Shown in pieces: positions 18,256 to 27,900 of a stretch of 35,104 bases of DNA (position 1 is the first letter of the stretch; the number at the start of each line of letters is the position of its first letter). The stretch comes from an uncultured Clostridia bacterium (GTDB taxonomy: Bacteria; Bacillota; Clostridia; TANB77; CAG-508): NCBI GenBank assembly GCA_947624405.1, contig CANQKB010000004.1, forward strand, positions 1 through 35,104, given 5' to 3'. The position numbers and the translations under genes are program-made. The notes under the pieces are model-generated. The model was not told the DNA's origin, made no database searches, and saw nothing but the letters and a program-made list of their open reading frames with translations.

Positions 18256-18470
18256 TATAAAAATCGTAACAGTTTAGCGAATTTTAGAAAAAGCCTGTAA
18301 AATAGTTGTTTTGAAATGAACGCGTAAGCGACCAAACGAGCGAAGCGAGTGCGAATTGGAGCAATCGACATACTAATATTTTAGATTGGAGATTGCGACA
18401 CCAAGTGAATGTAAAAACAACTATTTTTCAGGCTTTGCAATTATTTATATAAAAATCACTAAACTGTTAC
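18256..18470. repeat. MITE-like long imperfect inverted repeat
   Basis: This fills the 324-base gap 18167-18490. Outer arms: TATAAAAATC at both ends (18256-18265 and reversed order near 18447-18456) and a perfect 12-bp pair GTAACAGTTTAG (18266-18277) / CTAAACTGTTAC (18459-18470). Inner arms: 23 bp with one mismatch (18290-18312 with 18414-18436). The centre (about 18318-18405) is much more GC-rich than the surroundings and has GCGTAAGCG and CGAGCGAAGCGAG runs. It contains no gene. The shape is that of a small non-autonomous mobile repeat; copies elsewhere would be needed to prove this. Confidence 0.55.
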
Positions 18471-18490
18471 TAAAAATCTATTTTTTCCAA

Positions 18491-18970
18491 TTACTTTACC
18501 GTTATACTAAGCACTTTATATTTTGCAATACCATCTGGAATTTGTACCTCTACAACTTGGTTCTTCTTAGCTCCAAGAAGTGCAAGTCCTATTGGTGACT
18601 CATTTGAAATTTTATTTTGTGATAAATCAACTTCTGTTGAACCAACAATTGTATATTCAAAATCTTCATTAAACTCTAAATCTCTAATCTTAACTGTATT
18701 TCCTATTTGTACTGTCTTAGTATCTATTTCGGCTTCATTTATTATCTTTGCATATCTTAGTTTATTCTCTAAGTCTGCAATTTTTATCTCATTTTGAGCT
18801 TGTGCATTTTTAGCTTCATCATACTCAGAATTTTCTGATAAATCTCCAAATCCTAAAGCAACTTTTATTCTTTCTGCTATTTCTGTTCTTTTTTCAGTTT
18901 TTAAATATTCCAATTCTTTTTCTATATTGTTATATCCTTCCTGTGTCATAATGACTTCTTTATTTTCCAT
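18491..18970 (-). CDS. greA: Transcription elongation factor GreA
   Basis: 159 aa, rescues backtracked RNA polymerase by stimulating transcript cleavage. N-terminal coiled coil starting MTQEGYNNIEKELEYLKTE, with the tip acidic residues in GDLSENSEYDEAK, then the C-terminal FKBP-like domain (VQIGNTVKIRDL, SPIGLALLGAKKNQVVEVQ). Full length. ATG 18970 is followed 18 bases later by a second ATG (MTQEGYN); the first has the better SD (AAGGATG). Confidence 0.96.
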   Translation of the reverse strand: MENKEVIMTQEGYNNIEKELEYLKTEKRTEIAERIKVALGFGDLSENSEYDEAKNAQAQNEIKIADLENKLRYAKIINEAEIDTKTVQIGNTVKIRDLEFNEDFEYTIVGSTEVDLSQNKISNESPIGLALLGAKKNQVVEVQIPDGIAKYKVLSITVK

Positions 18971-19010
18971 TCTATATCATCCTTCCTTGTGTTTAAATTT
19001 TATTAATATA

Positions 19011-19803
19011 TTACGCCATATTTTTTTGTTTGTCAAGTATTAATTTATTATTTCCAGCAAAAAGTCCTGTAAGCCTTACTCCATCTAGTTCTATCTGGTT
19101 TTTTATATGTGAAAAAGTATCTTTTTTATATATTAAACTTTCATACAAAACATTATTATCAACATTTAAATTATCAATAACATCTTTTGCCACATCTTCA
19201 TTATATTCTATTTGATAATAGTCTACAATATTTCCTTTTATGTTGCTAGGCTCTATTTTTTCGTTTACGCTAATTATTGTTGCTAAAGGATTAAATTTAC
19301 ATTCTTTTAATTTTTGCTCGTTAAAATCTAAATTTACGACAATATCAACGTCTTTCAAGCTCTTCTTTCTGTTACTTGTTACTTGCAAACCTATACCATA
19401 ATTTTTATATAATTTTCTTTCAGCATATGAAAATTTATTTATATTATCTGTAATTATTTTAAGAACTTTCACATTTTGAGCAATTTCCATAATTTCAGCA
19501 AAAATTATATCATCTGCTTTTTGTATAAGTAATGCAGCACTTAGCATTTGAACATCTTTGTGGCTCAACTCTGAAATATATTTAATTGCATCCAATATCA
19601 AAAACTTAAAAAGCCATCTACCGGTTAAGAATCATAAAATTGCGACTTTCAAGTTCTTCTAACAACTCTTTATTTTCTCTTAAATCATTAGAAATCGCCA
19701 CTGCAATATTTTCTGTTCTTCCTATCTTATCAATCTTCTTTGCAATTCTTTTAATTTTTCTTGCAGTGAGTTTTCGTTTTTCACTTATATATACAGTTTT
19801 CAA
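19011..19803 (-). CDS. Conserved protein of unknown function, TTG start, read through one +1 shift at CGG
   Basis: 263 aa after joining two frames. The first begins TTG 19803 (SD AGGTGA), runs KTVYISEKRKLTARKIKRI...ESRNFMILN and meets CGG at 19623-19621, followed at once by TAG. One base later the frame continues GRWLFKFLILDAIKYIS and runs to 19011. The joined ILNGRWLFKFL segment reads smoothly, and the second half has no plausible SD of its own. I do not recognise a domain; the alternating strand/helix pattern (ENIAVAISNDL; VKVLKIITDN; DIVVNLDF) suggests an alpha/beta fold. It is followed by greA and preceded by aspS. Confidence 0.72.
19621..19623 (-). other. +1 recoding site CGG followed by stop TAG
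   Basis: Context AAC CGG TAG. Skipping C yields AAC, GGT AGA TGG (N-G-R-W). Failure to shift ends translation at the next codon, so here the shift decides between a 60-residue peptide and a 263-residue protein. Confidence 0.8.
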
Positions 19804-19854
19804 AAAATCACCTAAACATATTAAATTTAATTAAATATATTCAGGTGATTTTAA
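19801..19854 (-). terminator. Terminator after aspS that also contains the SD of the next gene
   Basis: On the minus strand AAAATCACCT pairs AGGTGATTTT across an AT-rich partly self-complementary loop, followed by TTTTTT-like bases. The 3' arm AGGTGA is also the ribosome-binding site for the TTG start at 19803, so forming the hairpin would hide it. Confidence 0.6.
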
Positions 19855-19908
19855 TAATATTCCTAAATTAAGATTTTTTGAAAACTTGAAAATAATTGTT
19901 TTAAATTA

Positions 19909-21669
19909 TTATTTTTTTACATCAAGTTTTATGTGAACATCTCTCAATTGCTCATCAGTAACTCTTCCTGGAGAACCCATAAGCAAATCTTGAGCCTTGC
20001 TATTCATAGGAAATGCAATAACACCTCTTATATTTGACTCATCTGTTAAAAGCATTAACATTCTATCAACACCAGGTGCAATTCCTGCATGAGGTGGTGC
20101 ACCAAATTGAAAAGCATTAAATAATGCAGAGAACTTTTCTTCAATTACATCTTTCGAATATCCTGCAATATCAAAAGCTTTAATCATAAGTTCTGGATCA
20201 TGATTTCTAACAGCTCCAGACGATAACTCGATTCCATTGCAAACAATATCATATTGATATGCAAGTATATCAAGTGGTTCCATAGTTTCTAAAGCTTCCA
20301 TTCCACCTTGTGGCATAGAAAATGGATTATGACTAAACTCAATTTTACCTTCATCTGATAATTCATACATTGGAAAATCTATTATCCAGCAGAATTTGAA
20401 CATACTTTCATCTATTAAATTTAACCTTTTTCCTAATTCTTTTCTAACTTCTCCTGCAATATTTGTGGCAACTCTCTCTTCATCTGCAATAAAGAATATA
20501 GCTTGATTTGGCTTTAATCCTGTTTTCTTAATTAATTCCTCTGTATGTTTTTCATCAATAAATTTAGCAATAGGTCCTTGTAGAGAAAAATCTTCATGTA
20601 CTTTAAGCCATGCTAAGCCTTTTGCTCCACATTCTGATGTTGCATAATCAACCATGTCATCAAAGAATTTACGTGGTTGGTCAGAAATATCTGGCGTGCA
20701 AATAACCCTTACTGTTTTATTTTTGAATGCATTAAATTCTACATTTTGGAAAATTTCAGTAACATCTTGTATAATTAATGGATTTCTCAAATCAGGTTTA
20801 TCAGAACCATATTTAAGCATAGCATCTTTATATGTTATTCTTGGAAATGGATATTCTGCAACTTTCTTTTCAGAGAAAGTATTAAAAGTATCATACATAA
20901 CCTTCTCCATAACCTCAAAAACGTCTTCTTGTGTAGCAAAAGCCATTTCCATATCTAATTGATAAAATTCACCTGGAGCTCTATCTGCTCTTGCATCTTC
21001 ATCTCTAAAGCATGGTGCGATTTGGAAGTATCTATCTATTCCAGAAACCATAAGAAGTTGTTTGAATTGTTGTGGAGCTTGTGGAAGTGCATAAAACCTA
21101 CCTGGATGTACTCTACTTGGGACTAGATAATCACGTGCTCCTTCTGGAGATGAACTGGTAAGTATTGGAGTTTGTACTTCTGTAAAACCACGTTTAATCA
21201 TCTGTTCTCTCAAAAATTGAATTACTTTTGCTCTTAACAATATATTATTTTTTAATTTTTCATTCCTTAAATCTAAAAATCTATATTGAAGTCTTAAATC
21301 TTCTCTAACTTCAGCATCTGCATTTACTTCAAATGGCAAATTTTTAGTCCTTTTTCCAAGTATTTGTATTGTCTCGATAACTACTTCAACTTCACCTGTT
21401 GGCATTTTTTCATTAATCGTCTCTTCGCTTCTTAATCTAACAACTCCTTCAATAGAAACTGTTGATTCTACTGGTATATGAGATACAATTTCAACTAATT
21501 CTCCTGTACCAGATGTAACAGCTTGTGTTATTCCATATTGGTCTCTTATATCTGCGAAAACAAGACCTCCTAAGTCTCTTACAGTTTGAACCCAACCTGC
21601 AATCTTAATCTTCTTTCCAACATCATTTTTTCTAATTTCCCCACAATTATGTGTTCTGTATTCATTCAT
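19909..21669 (-). CDS. aspS: Aspartyl-tRNA synthetase, bacterial type
   Basis: 586 aa. OB-fold anticodon domain (KIAGWVQTVRDLGGLVFADIRD split over the first 50 residues), class II catalytic core with FLREQMIKRGFTEVQTPIL, RFYALPQAPQ and FRDEDARADR, the bacterial GAD insertion domain, and motif 3 in APPHAGIAPGVDRMLMLL. ATG 21669 (MNEYRTHNCG) is chosen: GGAAGGA lies 8 bases upstream and this is where family similarity starts, although the frame is open to a TTG 13 codons earlier. It follows mltG by 26 bases. Confidence 0.97.
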   Translation of the reverse strand: MNEYRTHNCGEIRKNDVGKKIKIAGWVQTVRDLGGLVFADIRDQYGITQAVTSGTGELVEIVSHIPVESTVSIEGVVRLRSEETINEKMPTGEVEVVIETIQILGKRTKNLPFEVNADAEVREDLRLQYRFLDLRNEKLKNNILLRAKVIQFLREQMIKRGFTEVQTPILTSSSPEGARDYLVPSRVHPGRFYALPQAPQQFKQLLMVSGIDRYFQIAPCFRDEDARADRAPGEFYQLDMEMAFATQEDVFEVMEKVMYDTFNTFSEKKVAEYPFPRITYKDAMLKYGSDKPDLRNPLIIQDVTEIFQNVEFNAFKNKTVRVICTPDISDQPRKFFDDMVDYATSECGAKGLAWLKVHEDFSLQGPIAKFIDEKHTEELIKKTGLKPNQAIFFIADEERVATNIAGEVRKELGKRLNLIDESMFKFCWIIDFPMYELSDEGKIEFSHNPFSMPQGGMEALETMEPLDILAYQYDIVCNGIELSSGAVRNHDPELMIKAFDIAGYSKDVIEEKFSALFNAFQFGAPPHAGIAPGVDRMLMLLTDESNIRGVIAFPMNSKAQDLLMGSPGRVTDEQLRDVHIKLDVKK

Positions 21670-21695
21670 TTTTAAGTCCTTCCTTTCTTTTCTGG

Positions 21696-22826
21696 TTAAA
21701 ATATCCAATCGTTATTGGCTTTTATTTCATTTACTTTAGCTTGATGTTCTTCGTTAGTTTTTGTAAAATATATATTACCTTCTTTATCTGCAACAAAGAA
21801 TAAATTATCAGTATCATTTGGGTAAATAGCTGCTTCTATTGAAGCTTTCGAAGGATTAGACACTGGTCCAACTGGCAATTTACCATTCATATTAGGTCCA
21901 CGAGTATTATATGGATTATATGTATTTATTTCATCTTTATTTAAATCACGTGTTCCCAGTTCGATTTTAAAAGCGTAATATGTAGTAACGTCTGATCCTA
22001 ATGACATATCTACACTTAATCTATTATAAAATACACTTGATACATCTTTTCTGTCTTTATCAAAAATTGCCTCTGTTTCAATAATTGAAGCTAAAGTCAA
22101 AAGTTCATGTGGCGTATAACTACTCTTTTCTATATCTGTTTTATATGGTTCTAATACGTTTTTCATCTTATCTAACATAGTTTTAAAAATTTCTTTGACA
22201 GGGACATCTTTCTCATCAAATGAATAAGTGTCAGGGAATAAATACCCTTCCAATGGATAGTATATATCAGCTTTTTTTATTTCATCTGTTATGAACCAAT
22301 ATTCATCAATTAAACTATCTAAATATTCTTCATCTTTTAGCAAATCATATACATCTTGTTCTGTGTTATCAGTGTTTTCTGCAATTACTTTAGCAATATA
22401 TGGCATTGTTTTTCCTTCTACAAATGTTAGGTTATAGCTTGTATCTTTGAAAACTATACCACTTTGAAGTGATTCAACTATTGTTTCAACATTCATATCT
22501 TTTGTTAAAGTATAACTTCCTGCTTGAAATGTAGTTACATTGTTCATTTTTACATATATTTTGAATGTTAAAGAACTTTTTATTAAGTCATTTTCTTTTA
22601 AAATCTCTGCTATTGTACTGCTATTAGAACCAAGTGGTATGTCTATTTCTACTTTTTCATCGCTTGTCCCTGTTCCTGATAAAGATGTATTATACCATAT
22701 AATTCCAAAAATTGCTACAATTATTACAAACATTATTAAACAAATTATAATTTTTACAAATATATTTCCTTTTTTTTCATCACTTGAATGTTTACTTTTT
22801 CTTTTACTTTCAATCTCTTCTTCCAT
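21696..22826 (-). CDS. mltG: Endolytic murein transglycosylase MltG (YceG-like)
   Basis: 376 aa. Charged cytoplasmic start, one membrane helix at about residues 23-47, a LysM-like subdomain (VEIDIPLGSNSSTIAEILKEN) and the YceG catalytic domain with LLTLASIIETEA, whose Glu is the catalytic acid, and the conserved YNTRGPNMNGKLPVGPVSNPS block near the end. It cuts nascent glycan strands at the membrane. SD GGAAGGAG precedes the ATG, 13 bases after the SH3 gene. Confidence 0.94.
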   Translation of the reverse strand: MEEEIESKRKSKHSSDEKKGNIFVKIIICLIMFVIIVAIFGIIWYNTSLSGTGTSDEKVEIDIPLGSNSSTIAEILKENDLIKSSLTFKIYVKMNNVTTFQAGSYTLTKDMNVETIVESLQSGIVFKDTSYNLTFVEGKTMPYIAKVIAENTDNTEQDVYDLLKDEEYLDSLIDEYWFITDEIKKADIYYPLEGYLFPDTYSFDEKDVPVKEIFKTMLDKMKNVLEPYKTDIEKSSYTPHELLTLASIIETEAIFDKDRKDVSSVFYNRLSVDMSLGSDVTTYYAFKIELGTRDLNKDEINTYNPYNTRGPNMNGKLPVGPVSNPSKASIEAAIYPNDTDNLFFVADKEGNIYFTKTNEEHQAKVNEIKANNDWIF

Positions 22827-22839
22827 TTATTGCTCCTTC

Positions 22840-23851
22840 CTAAATTCCATTTTTACTTAGAAAATCACTACTTAGTATATTATTATTTTTTATTTCAAGT
22901 CCCGCTCCTATTTCTTTAAGTCTTGGTATAAGTTCAATAATAAATCTTTCCATCTTATCTTTAGGAACACTTACAGCTCCTAAATCAAGCACAACTGTAA
23001 ATTTATCATCTTTTAATATATTTAAAATTATCTCATCAACTACAGCTTTTCTAGAATCAAAATTATGCAAAGTTTCACTATTTAATTTTTCATTATTAAA
23101 TTCTATTGCATTTTCTAAATTTACCTTTCCTAATGATATATCGCTTTCTGTGAAATCACTTCTTTTTGTTTCTATTTCCGTTAAATTTTTAGTTTTTACA
23201 TATCCGTATCTTGCCATCATTAGTTAGAACTTCTGCCCATTCTCCATCTTTTACACTTTCGATATATGTCAATTCTTCTCCTTCTTCTAACTTTTTAATC
23301 GTACTCGATGTTCCTTTTGCCTCTTCTTTTAAATTATCTTTTTTAGTAACTTTAGTGGTAGAAAGACCTTTGTGTAAGGATGAAATAATAGCATAATCTT
23401 CACCTGTTTTGGCCTCAAGATTATATAAATACGTAGTTTCAGTTATTGGTATATAATAATCATTATTAAATTCGAGTATACTTGCTGATAATGGTGTTAC
23501 TGATGAAGTAAGTTCTACAGTATTATTTCCTATATCTATAGCTGATGTTCTTGTCGCATACGTAGTAATTATCTTGTTGCTTTCTTCTTCATAATATATG
23601 TTTTCATCAAAAATTTCTTTTATATCCTCTAAAGATAAATATAGCACTCCATCTTTATTAAAATATGGATTTTTCTTTAAACTATTTGTAACATCAACAT
23701 TATTTACAATAACAGAAATATCATATTTCTTTTTATCACTTCCACTATTTAATAAAATTATAATTAAAGCAATAACAATAATGAGAAAAAATAATCTAGA
23801 TAATAATTTTCTCTTATTTACTTTATATCTTTTCTTCTTTTTTTTCTTCAT
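22840..23851 (-). CDS. Membrane-anchored copper-amine-oxidase-N/SH3 envelope protein, read through one +1 shift at CGG
   Basis: 336 aa after joining. A Lys-rich start and one membrane helix (about residues 15-32) are followed by a stalk of the copper amine oxidase N-terminal type (VLYLSLEDIKEIF, YIPITETTYLYN), common in clostridial wall proteins, then an SH3b domain (EGEELTYIESVKDGEWAEVLTN). Inside its last strand the frame meets CGG at 23206-23204. One base later it resumes, giving GKIGYVK, the standard SH3b ending. The C-terminal part (RKAVVDEIILNIL, then RFIIELIPRLKEIG) resembles a piece of the GH18 catalytic barrel of spore cortex-associated YaaH-type proteins, ending early, with no clear catalytic DxxDxDxE. 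SD GGAAGGA precedes ATG 23851. Confidence 0.78.
23204..23206 (-). other. +1 recoding site CGG in the SH3 domain
   Basis: Context ATA CGG ATA. Shifted reading gives ATA, GGA TAT GTA (I-G-Y-V). The unshifted frame ends five codons later as RICKN-stop. Confidence 0.85.
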
Positions 23852-23937
23852 ACTTCGCTATATTCCTTCCTATAATGAAATTATTTTATAATAAATTATT
23901 TCAAAAGTCCATATATATTATAAAATTTTTATAAATT

Positions 23938-24300
23938 TTATACATTCCCTATACCGTCTTTTAAATTATACAAATTTTCATAACCTAAACGTTTTAAAAT
24001 TTGGCAAGCTCTCTTACTTCTAACCCCACTTTGACAATACACTACAATATTGGCATTTTTATCATGTAATAACTTAGTAGCAGAATCTTCCAAATCATAC
24101 AATGGAATATTAATAGCAAAATCAAGTCTGTCTTCTGCAAATTCCTGAGGACTTCTTACATCTACTAAAGTAATATTTTCACTTTTTATAAGTTTTTTTA
24201 AATTATTGTAACTTATATCTTTAAAATTTCCTATGCATCTTAATTCTTTTTTCCTTTTTATCTTGTTTATAAAATTATTAATCATTTTTTCTATTTTCAT
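23938..24300 (-). CDS. Rhodanese-like domain protein
   Basis: 120 aa single rhodanese domain. TLVDVRSPQEFAEDRLDFAINIPL holds the CH2 start and VVYCQSGVRSKRACQIL the active-site loop with catalytic Cys, as in PspE/GlpE-type sulfurtransferases. The first about 30 residues are basic and lack a clear signal peptide. ATG 24300 (MKIEKM) is preferred over an upstream in-frame TTG, which overlaps the terminator T-run. No partner gene reveals the sulfur donor or acceptor. Confidence 0.88.
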   Translation of the reverse strand: MKIEKMINNFINKIKRKKELRCIGNFKDISYNNLKKLIKSENITLVDVRSPQEFAEDRLDFAINIPLYDLEDSATKLLHDKNANIVVYCQSGVRSKRACQILKRLGYENLYNLKDGIGNV

Positions 24301-24316
24301 TTTTTCATATCCTCTC

Positions 24317-24351
24317 AAAAAAATCCACTCTATATATTAATATGAGTGGAA
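24317..24351 (-). terminator. Rho-independent terminator
   Basis: TCCACTC (24324-24330) pairs GAGTGGA (24344-24350); on the minus strand a run of seven T follows. It ends transcription from the right, just before the rhodanese gene. Confidence 0.75.
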
Positions 24352-24479
24352 AATTAATTTGTCAATTTATGTCGAAATTTTATGACAAATATATTTCAAA
24401 AATTCGATTTTATTTCTTTAATATTACAAAGTGATTACATTTTTTAATATTTTTGTAATAATTAGTTTACATTTTTTAG

Positions 24480-24522
24480 TTATCCACAGAATTTTGCAAA
24501 ATGTGGATAACTTTGTGCATAA
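24480..24522. other. Cluster of DnaA-box sequences in a gene-free AT-rich gap
   Basis: The 356-base gap 24301-24656 holds no gene. It has two perfect DnaA boxes in opposite orientation, TTATCCACA (24480-24488) and TGTGGATAA (24502-24510), and a one-mismatch box TGTGCATAA (24514-24522). Very AT-rich DNA flanks them, with an inverted repeat ATTTGTCA/TGACAAAT at 24357-24390. Could be an origin part, a DnaA-titrating site or a DnaA-regulated spot. dnaA, dnaN and rpmH are not nearby. Confidence 0.6.
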
Positions 24523-24656
24523 CTATTATCAAATGTTTTGAAAATATTTTTTCTTAAGTTGATATAATTTTTTTATTTTACGTGAACTTTTTATTTTATT
24601 TTTCAAGTTATTATGTGTCCAATTCGTTTGTTCGCAACTATTTTTTATCTTACATA

Positions 24657-24956
24657 TTAGCCCTTCATAGCCCAAACAATAACACAAACTATTTCTGTGA
24701 TTAAAATTACTGGAAAACCTATAGTAAAATAAAGCTTTTTAGTTTTATGTCTAAATATGTACATGCCTGCTATAGTACCAACTCCTCCCCCAAGAAGAGT
24801 TAAGAGGAATAAGGTCTTTTCTGCAATTCTCCATGCTCCTCTTTTTGCTTTCCATTTATCAATAAACATTGCCAAAAAGCCAATTACATTGATTATAATT
24901 AAATATATTATTATATTTTTTAGTGAAACTATTTCTATAAATTTTTGTATACTCAT
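24657..24956 (-). CDS. DUF1294 small membrane protein
   Basis: 99 aa with three hydrophobic segments. The conserved pattern FLAMFIDKWKAKRGAWRIAEKTL followed by LGGGVGTIAGMYIFRHKTKK is the DUF1294 signature. The function of the family is unknown to me. It starts 13 bases after the polC stop and is probably co-transcribed. Confidence 0.88.
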   Translation of the reverse strand: MSIQKFIEIVSLKNIIIYLIIINVIGFLAMFIDKWKAKRGAWRIAEKTLFLLTLLGGGVGTIAGMYIFRHKTKKLYFTIGFPVILITEIVCVIVWAMKG

Positions 24957-24969
24957 ATTTTCTCCTTCA

Positions 24970-27900
24970 CTACATCATCATTGCATCAAATAAGCTTAAC
25001 TGGTTCGTCTCGCTCATACCTTCCACACAACCAAACTTTTCAAGCAAGCTAATCGTTGCATCTCCAACCTTAGCTCTTTTCTTAATATCCTGTTTAGAAA
25101 TGAATTCTCCGTCTTTTCGAGCTTCTTGGATACCAATAGCAGCTACATCACCCATTCCTGCAATGCTGTTGAGTGGTGGACGAATAGCTCCATCTTCAAT
25201 TTTAAACTTTGTTGCATCAGATTTATACAAATCTATAGGCAAAAAGTTTAAGCCTCTTTCATACATTTCTAGGACCAATTCTAGGACTGGATACATACTT
25301 TCATCTTTTTTAGATGCCTCATTTCCAAGTCTTTTAATTTCTGCCATTTTCTCACGAACTTTGCTCTTTCCAAAAATCATAATTTCACTATCAAATTGGT
25401 CAGCTCTTATAGAGAAAAATGCACAATAATATGCAAGAGGTATATGTACCTTAAACCATGCAATACGAAAAGCCATTGTAACATATGCAACAGCATGTGC
25501 TTTAGGGAACATATATTTAATCTTTTTACATGAATCTATATACCAATCAGGCACATCGTGTTCTCTCATTAAAGCCTCCTGTTCCTCTGTTAATCCCTTA
25601 CCTTTACGCACACATTCCATAATCTTGAATGAATTTTGAGAAGGAAGTCCCTTATTTATCAAATATATCATAATATCATCTCTTGTACAAATAGCCTCAG
25701 ATAGTGCACACGTACCAGCATTTACTAATTCTTGTGCATTATTAGTCCATACATCTGTACCATGAGATAATCCTGAAATTCTAACCAATTCTTCAAAAGT
25801 CTTTGGTAATGTTTCAACAAGCATTTCTCTAACAAACCTTGTACCAAATTCAGGTACACCAAATGTTCCAACCTTTGAATCAATTTGAAATGGCTCTACT
25901 CCTAAAGCCTTCGTAGATGAAAATATTGACATAGTTTCTTTATCATCAAGAGGAATAGTCTTTGGATCTATTCCCGTTAAATCTTGAAGCATTCTTATAA
26001 CTGTCGGATCATCGTGTCCTAGCATATCAAATTTAAGTAAGTTTTTATCAATTGAGTGATAATCAAAGTGAGTTGTGACAATATCTGAATTTGGATCATC
26101 TGCAGGGTGCTGAACTGGGCAAAATTCATATATTTCATGTCCTGTTGGAACAACTATAACTCCACCTGGATGTTGCCCTGTAGTTCTCTTTACCCCTGTA
26201 CACCCTTCTGCAAGTCTTTCAATTTCTGCTGAACTTACGTTTATATTTCTTTCTTCAAAATAATTCTTTACATATCCATATGCTGTTTTCTCTGCTATTG
26301 TACCTATTGTACCTGCTTTAAAAGTAGTTCCTTTTCCTAAAATTACCTCAGCATATTTATGAGCTTTAAGCTGATATTCCCCTGAGAAGTTCAAGTCAAT
26401 ATCAGGCTCTTTATCACCATTGAATCCTAAAAAAGTCTCAAATGGTATATCTACTCCGTCCTTTACTAATTTTTCACCACACTTAGGACAATTAGCATCT
26501 GGCAAGTCAAAACCATTTTTTACTCCATGGTCTGAAAAATCAGAATATTTACATTTTGGACATCTATAATGAGGCTTTAAAGCATTAACCTCTGTTATAC
26601 CTGTCATATATGCAACTAAAGATGATCCAACAGAACCTCTTGAACCAACTAAATATCCATCTTCATTTGATTTCCACACTAATTTTTGTGCAATTATATA
26701 CATAACTGAGAAACCGTTTTTAATAATTGAATCCAATTCCTTTTTTAGCCTTACTTCAACTATTTCTGGAAGTGGATCTCCATATAATTCTACTGCTCTA
26801 TTCATTGCAATATCCTCAATAGTCTTTTCACATCCTTCGATATATGGAGTACATTTTTCTTTTGAAATAGGGCTAATTGGTTCACACAAATCAGCTATCT
26901 TATTTGTATTAGTTACAACAACTTCATATGCTTTTTCCTTTCCAAGATATCCAAACTCATGAAGCATCTCATCTGTAGTACGCAAAAACAAAGGTGCTTG
27001 CATATCAGCATCATCATATTTTTGCCCTGCCATTAATATTCTTCTATAAATCTCATCTTCTGGATCCATAAAATGAACATCACATGTTGCAACAACTAAT
27101 TTATTCAATTTTTCACCAAGTGCAACAATCTTTTTATTTATATCTATTAAGCCATCCTTATTTTCAACAGTACCATTTCTTATCAAATATTCATTATTAC
27201 CTAAAGGCTGTATTTCTAAATAGTCATAAAATGAAGCTATTTCTTCTATTTTCTGCTCTGATAATCCTTCCAAAATAGCTTGATATAGCTCGCCTTGGTC
27301 ACAGGCACTACCAATAATAAGCCCTTCACTATATTGCTTGTACAAACTCTTTGGTATTTTTGGCTTTTTGTAAAAATAATCCAAATGTGAAAAAGATATT
27401 AATTTATACAAATTCTTTAATCCTACGTAATCTTTTGTGAGTATTATTGCATGATAAGTAGACAAATTTTTTAAATTAATCTCTCCTTTAAATGCTCCAT
27501 CAATACCATTTACATTTGTTACTCCTTTTTCCTTTAACTTCTTAATCATTACCTCAAAAACCTTAACTAATGTTTTAACATCATCTAAGGCTCTATGTGC
27601 TACATCAACTCTAATATTAAGATTTTCTGCAATTATTCCAAGTTTATATTTTTTATACTCTGGAAACATATCACGTGCTAATGCTAAAGTATCAATATAT
27701 GTATTATCTAATCTCAAGCCTTGCAATTCTGCAAAATGTCTAAGAAATCCTATGTCAAAATTTGCATTATGTGCAACAAGCACACTATCTCCTGCAAATT
27801 CCAAAAATTTTGGTAAAACTTTATCTATGGTTTCTGCATCTCTTACCATATCATCTGTTATATGTGTTACCTTTATTACGTCATAAGGTATAGGCTTTTC

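Noticed and set aside
18290..18436. tRNA or 6S-like RNA gene in the GC-rich centre of the 18.3-kb element
   Set aside because: No acceptor/T-arm arrangement or CCA end could be fitted; the nested inverted arms fit a MITE-like repeat better.
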